Part shown: piece by piece, positions 8,064 through 15,815 of the stretch
How positions within the stretch are numbered: position 1 is the first letter of the stretch
Layout of the letters: each line of letters starts with the position of its first letter
Origin: Myxococcales bacterium
GTDB lineage: Bacteria; Myxococcota_A; Polyangia; Polyangiales; Polyangiaceae
DNA: 32,047 nt
NCBI GenBank assembly: GCA_016212965.1
Contig: JACRDA010000258.1
Coordinates: 1-32,047 of the forward strand
Reading direction: 5' to 3'
Translations under genes and position numbers: made by a program
The notes under the pieces: generated by a model
The model's input: only the letters and a program-made list of their open reading frames with translations
What the model was told of the DNA's origin: nothing
The model's database searches: none

Positions 8064-8954
8064 ATGCGCACCAGTGGCTCGCTTCCGGTCAGGTCCGACG
8101 CGCCCATGGCGTCCGCGAGAGCTTCCGCTTCGAACGGCGCGTGGCGCGTGCGCGTACGCGCGCGCTCCGCATGCATGCTCGGCGCTGCCGCCACGGTCCT
8201 GCTGCTCGCGGCCGGCGCAGCGCAAGCCCAGCCCGCACCGACGGCCACGCAGCCACCCCCGGCTCCGCCTCCCCCCACCGCCGTGCCGGCGCCGCCCCTG
8301 CCCGCTCAGCCGCCACCGGCTCAGCCGCCGCCCGGCGCACCTCCGACGGCGCAGCCGCAGCCCCCCGGCGCGCCGCCGCCTGCGGGGCCGCCCGGCGCCT
8401 ACCCGCCGCCGACCGGCGGCTACCCCCCGGCGCCACCCTACGGGCCCCCGGGCTCGTACCCTCCCTACGGACCACCTCCGTCGGGACCTCCAGCCGCTCG
8501 ACCCGCCGCGCCGGCCGTGCCGGCGCTCCCGCCCCCGAACGAGCTTCCGTACGACGACTCGCAGCCCATCCCGCCGGGCTACCGGCTCGACTCGCACCCA
8601 CGCGTCGGGCTCATCATCGGCGGCTCGGTCACCTTCGGGGTGCTCTACCTGTCGTCGGCCCTCGCGGCCTCGCTCATCCTCGACACGAGCGGGGGCGAGG
8701 GCGAGCGGGGCGCGCCCCTCTACGCGCCCGCCATCGGGCCGTTCATCGCGATGGGCACCCTGAAGACGAGCGCCACCGGCAAGTTCGGCCTCGTCATCGA
8801 CGGGCTCGGCCAGGTCGCGGGCGTCGCGATGTTCGTCGCGGGCTTCGCCGCCCCGTCGCAGAAACTCGTGCGCAACGAGTACTTCACGGCGGACATCCTG
8901 CCCACCTCGCTCGGCGAGGGCGCGCCGGGCCTCGGCATGGTCGGGGAGTTCTGA
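8064..8954 (+). CDS. Exported proline-rich membrane protein of unknown function
   Basis: The 296-residue product has a long basic N-terminus, a hydrophobic signal (about residues 37-52, cleavage near AQA-Q), and a ~120-residue Pro/Ala/Gly-rich linker with motifs such as GGYPPAPPYGPPGSYPPYG. A C-terminal domain follows with two likely membrane helices (VGLIIGGSVTFGVLYLSSAL and FGLVIDGLGQVAGVAMFVAG). The architecture is common among myxobacterial envelope proteins of unknown role. ATG 8064 is chosen because GAGG at 8055-8058 sits five bases upstream. The signal's long n-region leaves ATG 8106 as an alternative. Only two bases separate its stop from the GTG of apt, so they are probably co-transcribed, although no functional link is apparent. 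Confidence 0.68.
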   Translation: MRTSGSLPVRSDAPMASARASASNGAWRVRVRARSACMLGAAATVLLLAAGAAQAQPAPTATQPPPAPPPPTAVPAPPLPAQPPPAQPPPGAPPTAQPQPPGAPPPAGPPGAYPPPTGGYPPAPPYGPPGSYPPYGPPPSGPPAARPAAPAVPALPPPNELPYDDSQPIPPGYRLDSHPRVGLIIGGSVTFGVLYLSSALAASLILDTSGGEGERGAPLYAPAIGPFIAMGTLKTSATGKFGLVIDGLGQVAGVAMFVAGFAAPSQKLVRNEYFTADILPTSLGEGAPGLGMVGEF

Positions 8955-8956
8955 GC

Positions 8957-9538
8957 GTGCGCATCGACCCGAGCTCCCTGGCCTCGGCGCACGCGCGCGC
9001 CTATCTCGAGTCGCGGCTGCGCACGGTGCCCGACTTTCCCAAACCCGGCGTGATGTTCAAGGACATCACGCCGCTGCTCGCCGACACGCGCGCGCTGCAC
9101 ATCGCGCTCGACCTGCTCGCCGAGCCGTTCATCGGCGAGGGCCTCTCGTACGTCGTCGCGATGGAGGCCCGCGGCTTCATCTTCGGCGGTGCGCTCGCGG
9201 CGCGCCTCAACGTGGGCTTCGTACCCGTGCGCAAGCCGGGCAAGCTGCCCGCCGACAGCGACGCCGTGTATTACGCGCTCGAGTACGGCGAGGGCGTGCT
9301 GCACATGCACAAGGGCTCCGTCTCACCGGGCAGCCGTGTCCTCATCGTGGACGATCTGCTCGCGACGGGCGGCACCGCCGCGGCCGCCGCGGAGCTCGTG
9401 CACAAGCAGCGGGGCATCGTGGTCGGCTTCGCCTTCGTGGTGGAGCTCGACTTCCTCGCGGGCCGCAAGCGCCTCGCCGCCGCGACGAGCCAGGGCACGC
9501 TCGTGCACTCGCTCATCCGCTTCCCCGCCGAGGGCTGA
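8957..9538 (+). CDS. apt: Adenine phosphoribosyltransferase
   Basis: This purine-salvage enzyme converts adenine and PRPP into AMP and pyrophosphate in the cytosol. The 193-residue product carries the family N-terminus (VPDFPKPGVMFKDITPLL, residues 24-41), the MEARGFIFG loop (69-76), PVRKPGKLP (90-98), and the PRPP-binding signature VLIVDDLLATGGTA (128-141). It is slightly longer than the usual 170-180 residues because of a short N-terminal addition. The GTG start at 8957 lies two bases after the preceding stop. An in-frame open region extends far upstream but overlaps the preceding real gene. The next gene is convergent, with only nine bases between stops. Assignment is secure. Confidence 0.95.
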   Translation: MRIDPSSLASAHARAYLESRLRTVPDFPKPGVMFKDITPLLADTRALHIALDLLAEPFIGEGLSYVVAMEARGFIFGGALAARLNVGFVPVRKPGKLPADSDAVYYALEYGEGVLHMHKGSVSPGSRVLIVDDLLATGGTAAAAAELVHKQRGIVVGFAFVVELDFLAGRKRLAAATSQGTLVHSLIRFPAEG

Positions 9539-9547
9539 AGACGCCCC

Positions 9548-10699
9548 TCACGGCGCCACGCTGCGCCGGGCGAGCGCGTCGGCGAGCGCGCTCGCCGCGC
9601 TCGTGGCACGCCGCGGACCGCCCGCGGGGAAGGCGAGCGCCACCGGGCCGGCCGGGGCTCCCGCGTCCGCGGACGGCGTGCCGAGGCTGGCTCCGAAGGG
9701 CGCGCTCGCGCGCTCGAGGGTCGCCCGGTCGAGATCGGCGGCGCGCCCGAGGAGCGCCTCGAAGCTCGAGCTCCGCGTCGGAGGCTCACGCAGCGCGCCG
9801 CCGAGGTGCCCGGCCGCGTAGAGCAGCGCAGCGCCGGCGCGCGCCGCGTCCGCACCGAAGTACCAGGCGCCGATCTCGTGCCCGCCGGCGTGCGCACAGG
9901 TGGCGTAGAGCGCGGCCGCGTCCGCCGCGAGGTCGCGCGCCGTCGCCTCGGCCCACGCGACCACCGCAGGGCGACCGCCCGGCTCGAGGAACAGGTCGAC
10001 GTAGCCGCCGCGCAGCTCGAGCCGCGCGTACTCGGTCGCGGCCTCGGGCGGCTCGGCCGACACGGGCGCGGCGCTACCGGACGCGACGGCCGCGAGCGCC
10101 GGCCCGGCGTCGCGCAGTCGCCCCTCGGGCGTCACCCGGGTGCCGAGCGCCGCAGCGAGCGAGCCCGGCTGCTTGCCGCGCGCGAGCCACAGGTCGACGA
10201 CCCACCCCTCGGTGTCGAGCGGTCCGAGCGAAGCACCCGCACGCAGGCGCGCCGTCGCGGCCTCGCAGACGCGCGCGGTGCGCGCCAGCGCCTGGTCCGG
10301 TGTCTCCGGCGGTGCGACCGCGACGGTCGCGCTCGGTTGCGTGCCGGAGCCGAAGAAGCTCGAGCCGCGGAGGCCGAGGTAGGCGGCCACGCCGAAGACC
10401 AAGAGCGCCGCGAGCTGCAACAGCGTGCGCCACGGCACCGGTCCCCCCGTCGGGCGCCTCGGATCGTCGGCGGCGCGGCGGGCGCTCAGCAGGCGCGTCG
10501 CGATCATCTCGGCGCGCTTGCGCCGGGCCGTCGCCGGCAGCAGGGGCCACTGCTCGACCCAGTCGTCGAGATCGATCGCGACGATGGGCCCGAGCCCGTG
10601 CAGCTCGGCGGCGCTGCCGCGCACGGCCACCGTGGCCGAGACCCCGCGACGCCCGAGCGCCTCGGTCACGGCCTGCTCGATCTCGGTCGCTCCGTCCAT
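9548..10699 (-). CDS. Single-pass membrane protein of unknown function
   Basis: The 383-residue product has a cytoplasmic-looking N-terminal ~90 residues containing an acidic patch (VAIDLDDWVEQWPLLP), then one membrane helix (about residues 92-110, LLQLAALLVFGVAAYLGLRG), then a ~270-residue Ala-rich exported domain. The last part includes VCEAATARLRAGASLG, GTEGWVVDLWLARG-type segments and ATCAHAGGHEIGAWYFGADA. I cannot place it in a family. ATG 10699 is chosen because coding-like sequence begins there; the open frame continues to 10801, but that part is basic and overlaps the divergent promoter region. Shine-Dalgarno complementarity is weak (GGTGGG). It lies back to back with the lipase-like gene, about 100 bases apart. 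Confidence 0.68.
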   Translation of the reverse strand: MDGATEIEQAVTEALGRRGVSATVAVRGSAAELHGLGPIVAIDLDDWVEQWPLLPATARRKRAEMIATRLLSARRAADDPRRPTGGPVPWRTLLQLAALLVFGVAAYLGLRGSSFFGSGTQPSATVAVAPPETPDQALARTARVCEAATARLRAGASLGPLDTEGWVVDLWLARGKQPGSLAAALGTRVTPEGRLRDAGPALAAVASGSAAPVSAEPPEAATEYARLELRGGYVDLFLEPGGRPAVVAWAEATARDLAADAAALYATCAHAGGHEIGAWYFGADAARAGAALLYAAGHLGGALREPPTRSSSFEALLGRAADLDRATLERASAPFGASLGTPSADAGAPAGPVALAFPAGGPRRATSAASALADALARRSVAP

Positions 10700-10799
10700 C
10701 AACCCACCGCCGTGCCCACCACTCGGCCGCGGCCTCGGGGCGAGCTCGGACCGCAGAGTACCACCGCCACGGTCCGGCCTGTGCCATCCTCGCGCGGCC

Positions 10800-11927
10800 A
10801 TGTCGACGAGCCGCGTGTATCTCTCGCCCGGGATGTTCGGATTCGCGGAGCTCGCCGCGTACGCCTACTTCGAGCACGTGGCAACCGCCCTGCGCCGGCG
10901 CTACGCCATGCGCGGTCGTACGCTCGAGGTGCGCGTCTGCGAGGTCCACCCGACGTCCTCCGTCCGAAGGCGCGCCGCCACGCTCGCCGAGGTGATCGCC
11001 CACACGAGCGGCTCGAGCACCGATCCCATCCACATCCTCGGCCACTCGACGGGCGGGCTCGACGGCCGCCTCGTGGCGTCGCCCAGCGTGCACCTCGACG
11101 AGCGCACCGACCGGCAGCTCGGCTGGCGCGGGCGCCTGCGGTCGGTGACGACCCTGTCGACCCCGCACTACGGCACGCCGCTCGCCGCCTTCTTCGCGAC
11201 CGCGAAGGGCCAGCGGCTGCTCTACGCCATCTCGGCGCTCACCGTCGCCGGCTTGAAGCTCGGCTCGCCGCCGCTCGCCGCGGCGAGCGCGCTCGTCGCC
11301 GCGCTCGGCCGCACGAGCGAGAGCATCGGGGTCGAGCTGGCGCTCGTCGACCGCATGACCGACGGTGTCGTCCGGCTGCTCGACGAGGCCTCGGGCCGAA
11401 CGCTGCGCGGCTGGCTCCGGCAGGTGCGCGACGACCAGGGTGGCATCGTGCAGCTGATGCCCGAGGCCATGGATCTCTTCGAGGCCGGCGTCGAGAACCG
11501 ACCCGGGGTGCGCTACCAGTGCGTCGCCGCCTTCGCGCCCATCCAGGGCCCGATCGACTGGATGAGGGCGGCCCGGTCGCCGTGGCGCGCACTCTCCGGC
11601 GTCATCTTCAACGCTCTGGCCCGCATCACGGGCCGGCAGGATGCCCGCTACCCGTGCGCCCCCCAAGACGGTCGGGCCGACGGCATCCTCGCGCGCGCGC
11701 TAGGTGCGGTGCCTCCGGCGGACGCGAGCGACGGCGTGGTGCCGTTGCGCTCGCAGCTCTGGGGCGAGCTCGTGTGGGTCGGCCTCGGCGACCACCTCGA
11801 CGTCGTCGGACATTTCCCGGGCCCCGGCGGCCACACCGACTGGCTCGCGAGCGGAGCGGGGTTCGACGGCGCCCGCTTCGACGCGCTCATGGACCGGGTC
11901 GCCGAAGGCATGTGGCAGAGCGAGTGA
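10800..11927 (+). CDS. Alpha/beta-hydrolase, lipase/esterase-like
   Basis: The 375-residue product is a cytosolic-looking alpha/beta-hydrolase without a signal peptide. It opens with VYLSPGMFGF, a plausible oxyanion-hole segment, and has the nucleophile elbow GHSTGG with Ser83. A DASDGVVPLRSQ segment supplies the likely acid (Asp311; Asp308 is nearby), and the catalytic His is either His332 (GDHLDVVG) or His338 (GHF). The DGVVP-G-DH pattern is the one seen in triacylglycerol lipase and related hydrolases, so ester hydrolysis is likely. The substrate cannot be inferred. A ~200-residue insertion between nucleophile and acid contains a hydrophobic stretch that may act as a lid. No Shine-Dalgarno is visible before the ATG. 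It is divergent from the membrane-protein gene. Confidence 0.8.
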   Translation: MSTSRVYLSPGMFGFAELAAYAYFEHVATALRRRYAMRGRTLEVRVCEVHPTSSVRRRAATLAEVIAHTSGSSTDPIHILGHSTGGLDGRLVASPSVHLDERTDRQLGWRGRLRSVTTLSTPHYGTPLAAFFATAKGQRLLYAISALTVAGLKLGSPPLAAASALVAALGRTSESIGVELALVDRMTDGVVRLLDEASGRTLRGWLRQVRDDQGGIVQLMPEAMDLFEAGVENRPGVRYQCVAAFAPIQGPIDWMRAARSPWRALSGVIFNALARITGRQDARYPCAPQDGRADGILARALGAVPPADASDGVVPLRSQLWGELVWVGLGDHLDVVGHFPGPGGHTDWLASGAGFDGARFDALMDRVAEGMWQSE

Positions 11928-12176
11928 CGCCGCCGTCGGGACACGCGACGCCTACGTCGCCGACGTGCTCCGGTGAGCCTTGCGACGGCCCTGGCGCGTC
12001 CGCTCGGGTGGAGCGGGGCGTCCTGCCCTGCGCTCCAGGCGACGCAGCTCGCGTCGTCGCCCCGCATCGTGTAAAACCGCCCGTCGCGCCCCCCGGTTCC
12101 GGCCCGGGGCGCGACGCGCTCGCCGCCTCCCACGGGCGGTCGCGGAGCGCAGCCCCCGCCGGCAGGAGTTCAGCCC

Positions 12177-12953
12177 ATGCGTCTCGCCTTCGTGGTTCCC
12201 GCCGCCGCATTCGCCTGCGCGCTCGGTCTCGGGTGCGACAAGAACAGCCAGGACCCGAACGACCCGTCGACGATGCCCCCGGGCTCGTACCAGGGCGGGA
12301 CCTACCCCGGCAGCTACCCGGCGGGGACCTATCCGGCCCCTGGCAGCTACCCCGGCGGCACGCCTGGTGGCTACCCCGCTCCCGGCGGCTATCCTGCCCC
12401 CGGCGGCTATCCGGCGCCCGGCGGTTACCCGGCTCCTGGCGGCTACCCCGCTCCGGGCGCGCCGCCCGCGACGGCGCCCGCGCCGACGAGCCCCTTCCCG
12501 TTCCCGATCCCCGGCATGCCCGCGCCCGACGCCGGCTCGTCCGGCGGCAGCGCCCAGGCGTTGCCGGGCGGCGCGCTCATCGTGGTGCAGCCGCTCCTGC
12601 AGGGCATGGCGGCCCAGGAGGCCGCCGGCATGAGCCCGGAAGGCGGCGCGTTCGGAGCCAACTTCCAGCCGGGTCAGACCCTCGAGCAGCCCTTCCAGCT
12701 CCAGGCCGGCCGCTGCTACGCGGTCGTCGGTGCCGGGATGGGCGTGACGCAGCTCGACCTGCAGATCGTGATCCAGCAGGCCCCGCTGCCGCCGTACGTC
12801 GCAGCGCAGTCGCAGTCGCAGGGTGCGCAGGCCGTGCTCGGCGGCCGCGGCAACTGCTTCAAGAACCCCCTGCCGATCGGCGGCCCCGCGAAGGTCGTCA
12901 TGAAGGCCGCGGCGGGCGCCGGCCTGGCGGCTGCTCAGATCTACGTCAAGTGA
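12177..12953 (+). CDS. Lipoprotein with GGYPAP repeat linker and paralogous C-terminal domain (copy A)
   Basis: The 258-residue product has a short lipoprotein signal ending in LGLGCDKN. A ~75-residue flexible linker follows, first irregular Gly/Tyr/Pro/Ser-rich sequence and then five perfect GGYPAP units (12366-12455). Past another Pro-rich stretch, a ~125-residue C-terminal domain starts near QPLLQGMAAQEAAGM. It has two conserved Cys, in GRCYAVVG and GNCFKNPLP, and ends KVVMKAAAGAGLAAAQIYVK. Essentially the same domain is present in the next gene; I do not recognise it in any named family. AGGAG lies nine bases before the ATG. An AT-rich patch (GTAAAAC, around 12069-12075) in the 249-base upstream gap could belong to a promoter. 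The stop codon overlaps the ribosome-binding site of copy B. Confidence 0.75.
   Translation: MRLAFVVPAAAFACALGLGCDKNSQDPNDPSTMPPGSYQGGTYPGSYPAGTYPAPGSYPGGTPGGYPAPGGYPAPGGYPAPGGYPAPGGYPAPGAPPATAPAPTSPFPFPIPGMPAPDAGSSGGSAQALPGGALIVVQPLLQGMAAQEAAGMSPEGGAFGANFQPGQTLEQPFQLQAGRCYAVVGAGMGVTQLDLQIVIQQAPLPPYVAAQSQSQGAQAVLGGRGNCFKNPLPIGGPAKVVMKAAAGAGLAAAQIYVK
12366..12455 (+). repeat. Five tandem 18-bp repeats encoding GGYPAP
   Basis: Five consecutive 18-base units (12366, 12384, 12402, 12420, 12438) each encode GGYPAP. They differ mainly at third codon positions, so the amino-acid repeat is kept while the DNA has drifted. The unit count is a likely point of length variation between strains by slippage. 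Confidence 0.9.
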
Positions 12954-12960
12954 GGACAGC

Positions 12961-13548
12961 ATGAAGCGTGCACAGAGCTTGGTTCTGGTTGGGGCGGCCC
13001 TGCTGGTCGTCGCCGCGGGCTGCAAGAAGGAAGAGCCGCCGGTGGTGCCGACTGCGGCGCCACCTCCCACGTACACGGCGCCGCCGGTGACCACCCCGGC
13101 GCCGGCGCCCGTTCCGACGCCCGACCCGAACGCGGCGGGGGGCATGGCCACGCCGGTGCCTGCGACCGGCGCGACCATGGCCCAGCCCCTTCTCGACGCG
13201 CTCGTCGCCAAGGAGGTCGCCGGCATGACGCCGGACGGCAGCGCCTTCGCGGGCAACTTCCAGCAGGGCCAGATCCTGGAGCAGCCGTTCCAGATCCAGC
13301 CGGGCAAGTGCTACACGGTCGTCGGCGTCGGCGTCGGCATCACCCAGCTCGACGTGCAGATCGTGCTCCAGCAGCCGCCGCTACCGGCCGTGACCGCCGC
13401 CCAGTCGTCGACGAGCGGACCGCAAGCAGTGCTCGGTGGCAAGGGCCAGTGCTTCAAGAACCCGTTCCCGATCGGCGCGCCCGGCAAGGTCGTCATGAAG
13501 GCGACGAGCGGCGCCGGTCTCGCGCTGGCGCGGATCTACATCAAGTGA
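12961..13548 (+). CDS. Lipoprotein paralogue (copy B) of the preceding gene
   Basis: The 195-residue product has a lipoprotein signal (SLVLVGAALLVVAAGC followed by KKEE). A shorter, non-repetitive Pro/Thr/Ala-rich linker of about 55 residues follows, then the same C-terminal domain as copy A: LVAKEVAGMTPDGSAF, EQPFQIQPGKCYTVVG, GITQLDVQIVLQQ, GQCFKNPFPIG, KVVMKATSGAGLALARIYIK. By eye roughly two-thirds of the aligned domain is identical, including both Cys. The KKEE after the lipidated Cys differs from DKNS in copy A. The GAGGA at 12952-12956 overlaps the upstream stop codon and sits four bases before this ATG, so the copies are translated together. Function unknown; the recent tandem duplication with diverged linkers is visible directly. 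Confidence 0.77.
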   Translation: MKRAQSLVLVGAALLVVAAGCKKEEPPVVPTAAPPPTYTAPPVTTPAPAPVPTPDPNAAGGMATPVPATGATMAQPLLDALVAKEVAGMTPDGSAFAGNFQQGQILEQPFQIQPGKCYTVVGVGVGITQLDVQIVLQQPPLPAVTAAQSSTSGPQAVLGGKGQCFKNPFPIGAPGKVVMKATSGAGLALARIYIK

Positions 13549-13555
13549 CGCGCCG

Positions 13556-13576
13556 CGGGGCGCAGCACGCGCCCCG
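13556..13576. terminator. Hairpin between convergent copy B and OYE-family genes
   Basis: An 8-bp perfect stem (C+GGGGCGC at 13556-13563, GCGCCCC+G at 13569-13576) with loop AGCAC lies just after the copy B stop and before the end of the convergent reductase gene. No T-run follows, so it is at best a strong-stem, weak-tail bidirectional terminator. Confidence 0.4.
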
Positions 13577-13624
13577 ATCTGCCGTCCGCGCCGCGCACGC
13601 CCGGGTGCCGCGGCGCGGCGCGCC

Positions 13625-15100
13625 TCACGACCAGTCGGGCGCGACCAGGCGACGTCCGTCCGCGCTCTGCGCGACCGGTGGCTCACCGGCTCGGGGCGGC
13701 GTCCGGTCCCAGAGCCGACACGTCACGACGGCGTGTCGCTGATCGAGCGCCTCGCAGTAGTTCGTGTACGCGCAGCGCCGCACCTCGGCGCCGCGCCCGA
13801 GGCGCAGCTTGCGGAACCAGTCCGGGTCCGCGAGGCTCTGCCGCGCGGCCGCGATGAGATCGCCGTCACCGCGCGCCAGGATGCCCTCGGCCTGGTCGAA
13901 GTGGTGGATGCCGCCGCACACCACGAACGGCACCTCGAGTCCCGCGGCGCGCGCGGCCGCGCGGACGCGCGCCTGCTCGGGGACGTTGCGACCGAAGGGC
14001 CCGCGCGCGTCGGAGCGCACGGTGGGCATGCAGGCGTATCCACTCGGACCGGTGTACGGGTAGGCGGCCTCGCCGATGCGCGGCTGCTCCGCGTCCTCGA
14101 ATTTCCCGCCGGTCGAGAGCGACACGAAGTCGAGGCCCGCCCGCGCGAGGTGCGTGGCGAAGAAGGCGGCGTCCTCGACGCTGCTGCCGCCGGCGATCGC
14201 CTCGTGGCACAGCATCCGGCAGCCCACCGTGTAGCGCGCGCCGACGGCGTCGCGCACGGCGGCGACCACCTCGAGCGGCAGCCGCAGCCGGCCCGCGAGG
14301 TCGCCGCCGTAGCCGTCCCGTCGCACGTTCAGCGCCGACAGGAAGGACGCCATCGTGTACGCGTGGGCGTAGTGCAGCTCCACGCCGTCGAAGCCCGCCT
14401 CGCGCGCACGGCGAGCCGCGCGCGCGAACGCCCCCGGGAGCACGCGCGGCAGCGCGGCCACGGACGGCTCGTGCTCGTCCCACACGCGCTCGCGCGCACC
14501 GAAGCGGAGCGCCTCGAGCTCGCGCGGCGCGAGCAACGCGCCGAGCGCCGCGTCCGGGAGCGCCGCGAGCGCCCGGCGGAGCTCGGGCTCGGGCGCGCTC
14601 TGCCAGGCGGGCTCCGCGGTCGCCGCCGCGAGGCCGCTGCGATGCGCGGCCGTGACCGCCAGGAACTCGACGAAGAAGCGCTCCCGCTCGGGGCGCCGCC
14701 GGATGCGCAGGAAGTCGATGAGCTGGATGAACAGGCGCGTGCGACCGCCGCTCGCCTCGCGCACCGTCCGCACGAGCTCGCGGAGCCCCGGCACGAAGCC
14801 GTCGTCGTGGATCCGCAAGAGCGGACCGCTCGGGACGTCGCGCACGCCGGTCGCCTCGACCACCAGCACCCCAGGCTCGCCGGCGGCGAAGCGCGCGTAC
14901 CAGCCGAGCACCTCGGGCGTCACCTCGCCCCGCGCGCTCGCGCGCCACGGCACCATCGCCGGCACCCAGGTTCGCTCCGCGAGCTCGAGCCCACTCGGCA
15001 GCGTCAGCGGGGTGAAGAGCAGCGACGCCTGCGCCTCCTCGACGCGCGGTGCCCGGGCCACCGGCAGCGGGTGTCGGATGCGCTCGGGCGGTCTCCACAT
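13625..15100 (-). CDS. Old Yellow Enzyme-type NADH:flavin oxidoreductase
   Basis: This is an FMN TIM-barrel protein of the Old Yellow Enzyme family, which reduces activated C=C bonds with NAD(P)H. The 491-residue product has LFTPLTLPSGLELAERTWV near the N-terminus, the catalytic/FMN core FDGVELHYAHAYTMASFLS followed by RRDGYGGDLAGRLRLPLEVV, and FVVCGGIHHFDQAEGIL and RQSLADPDWF near the end. The C-terminus has CAYTNYC and a further Cys 12 residues on (TCRLWDR). The spacing is like the 4Fe-4S motif of 2,4-dienoyl-CoA reductase, but with Thr where the second Cys would be. The FAD/NAD domain of that enzyme is missing. ATG 15100 is preferred to GTG 15127 because a TGCTATGCG extended -10-like box ends nine bases upstream; no Shine-Dalgarno is seen. 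Substrate unknown. Confidence 0.85.
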   Translation of the reverse strand: MWRPPERIRHPLPVARAPRVEEAQASLLFTPLTLPSGLELAERTWVPAMVPWRASARGEVTPEVLGWYARFAAGEPGVLVVEATGVRDVPSGPLLRIHDDGFVPGLRELVRTVREASGGRTRLFIQLIDFLRIRRRPERERFFVEFLAVTAAHRSGLAAATAEPAWQSAPEPELRRALAALPDAALGALLAPRELEALRFGARERVWDEHEPSVAALPRVLPGAFARAARRAREAGFDGVELHYAHAYTMASFLSALNVRRDGYGGDLAGRLRLPLEVVAAVRDAVGARYTVGCRMLCHEAIAGGSSVEDAAFFATHLARAGLDFVSLSTGGKFEDAEQPRIGEAAYPYTGPSGYACMPTVRSDARGPFGRNVPEQARVRAAARAAGLEVPFVVCGGIHHFDQAEGILARGDGDLIAAARQSLADPDWFRKLRLGRGAEVRRCAYTNYCEALDQRHAVVTCRLWDRTPPRAGEPPVAQSADGRRLVAPDWS

Positions 15101-15109
15101 GCAGGTGCT

Positions 15110-15118
15110 CGCATAGCA
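15110..15118 (-). promoter_or_regulatory. Extended -10-like box just upstream of the OYE-family start codon
   Basis: On the minus strand TGC-TATGCG (15118 down to 15110) ends nine bases before ATG 15100. This is the geometry expected for a leaderless or nearly leaderless transcript, and it fits the absence of a ribosome-binding site. No clear -35 element is seen. Confidence 0.35.
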
Positions 15119-15167
15119 TGCGGGCACCGACTCGGGGGTGCGCGGCCCCGCATCGTGCCTCGGGCGG

Positions 15168-15704
15168 TCAGGGCGCGCCGGCGTCGGGATCGGTCGCGAG
15201 GGTGATCGTGACCTCGCTCGGCACCGGATGATCGCAGCCGTCGACGAGCTTCGGCAGGAGCGTCTCTTCGTGCGTGACGAAGCCGGTCGCGGTGACCATG
15301 ACGAGCGTGGCCCCCGTGGTCCACGCCTCGCACACGAGCTCGGCGAGGTCGAGCGGCGGCCCGGTGTCTGCGGCGACGCGGCACACGAGGTTGGTGCCGT
15401 CCTCGAGCGTCATCCACGTGGACGGGTCGTCGAGCTTGAACGTGGGCTCCAGTCCTGCGCTCCAGGTCACGGTCACGGCCGTGTCGGCCGGCACGGAGCC
15501 GTGGCTCGCCTCGATGTGGATCGTGAACAGCGGGGCGGGTCCTCCGCCGGGGCAGCCCCCGCCCGCGCCCCCGACACCGTTGCCGCCCGCGCCCCCGTTG
15601 CCGGCCTCCTCGCAGCTGGCCGCGCCGAGCCCGGCGAGGACCGCGCCCGCCACGACACCCAGCACCGAGGCGAGGGCGAGCGAGCGGCGGGCGAGCGATG
15701 CCAT
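15168..15704 (-). CDS. Putative lipoprotein of unknown function
   Basis: The 178-residue product has a signal peptide (SLALASVLGVVAGAVLAGLG) ending at AASCEEAG, a plausible lipobox. A Gly/Asn-rich spacer (GNGGAGGNGVGGAGGG) follows, then a ~120-residue mature domain that reads as a beta-sandwich: LFTIHIEASHGSVPADTAVT, WSAGLEPTFKLDD, LVCRVAADTG, LVMVTATGFVTHEE, EVTITLATDPDAG. It has several Cys (after GGG, LVCRV, LVCEAW, GCDHP), so disulfides are likely in the periplasm or at the surface. No family is recognised. A TAGAAC -10-like box lies 11 bases upstream of the ATG. It is divergent from the propeller-protein gene, 111 bases apart. Confidence 0.68.
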   Translation of the reverse strand: MASLARRSLALASVLGVVAGAVLAGLGAASCEEAGNGGAGGNGVGGAGGGCPGGGPAPLFTIHIEASHGSVPADTAVTVTWSAGLEPTFKLDDPSTWMTLEDGTNLVCRVAADTGPPLDLAELVCEAWTTGATLVMVTATGFVTHEETLLPKLVDGCDHPVPSEVTITLATDPDAGAP

Positions 15705-15802
15705 GGCGACGCCAAGTTCTAGCGTATTCGGCCCTCCGCTGCCGCGAAATGCGGGGCGGGGCACGGCCTCGGCGCCCGCGGTCGCCAGCGCCGGGACTCT
15801 GC

Positions 15803-15808
15803 TAAGGT
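15803..15808 (+). promoter_or_regulatory. -10-like box directly upstream of the propeller-lipoprotein GTG
   Basis: TAAGGT ends seven bases before GTG 15816, so a transcript would start at or next to the start codon. The embedded AAGG could equally be a weak Shine-Dalgarno at eight bases' spacing; the sequence alone cannot decide between the two. Confidence 0.25.
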
Positions 15809-15815
15809 AGCGCGC

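Noticed and set aside
12366-12455. Regular 18-bp repeats considered as a CRISPR-like array
   Set aside because: The units abut without spacers and encode GGYPAP in frame within a lipoprotein gene.
9806-12964. Forward open frame of about 1052 codons crossing four genes
   Set aside because: Composition is Arg/Ala/Pro-biased without domains, and it overlaps the well-supported lipase, membrane-protein and lipoprotein genes.
15101-15127. GTG 15127 as start of the OYE-family gene
   Set aside because: It lies upstream of the best -10-like box and adds residues (PACYASTC) unlike the family's N-terminus.
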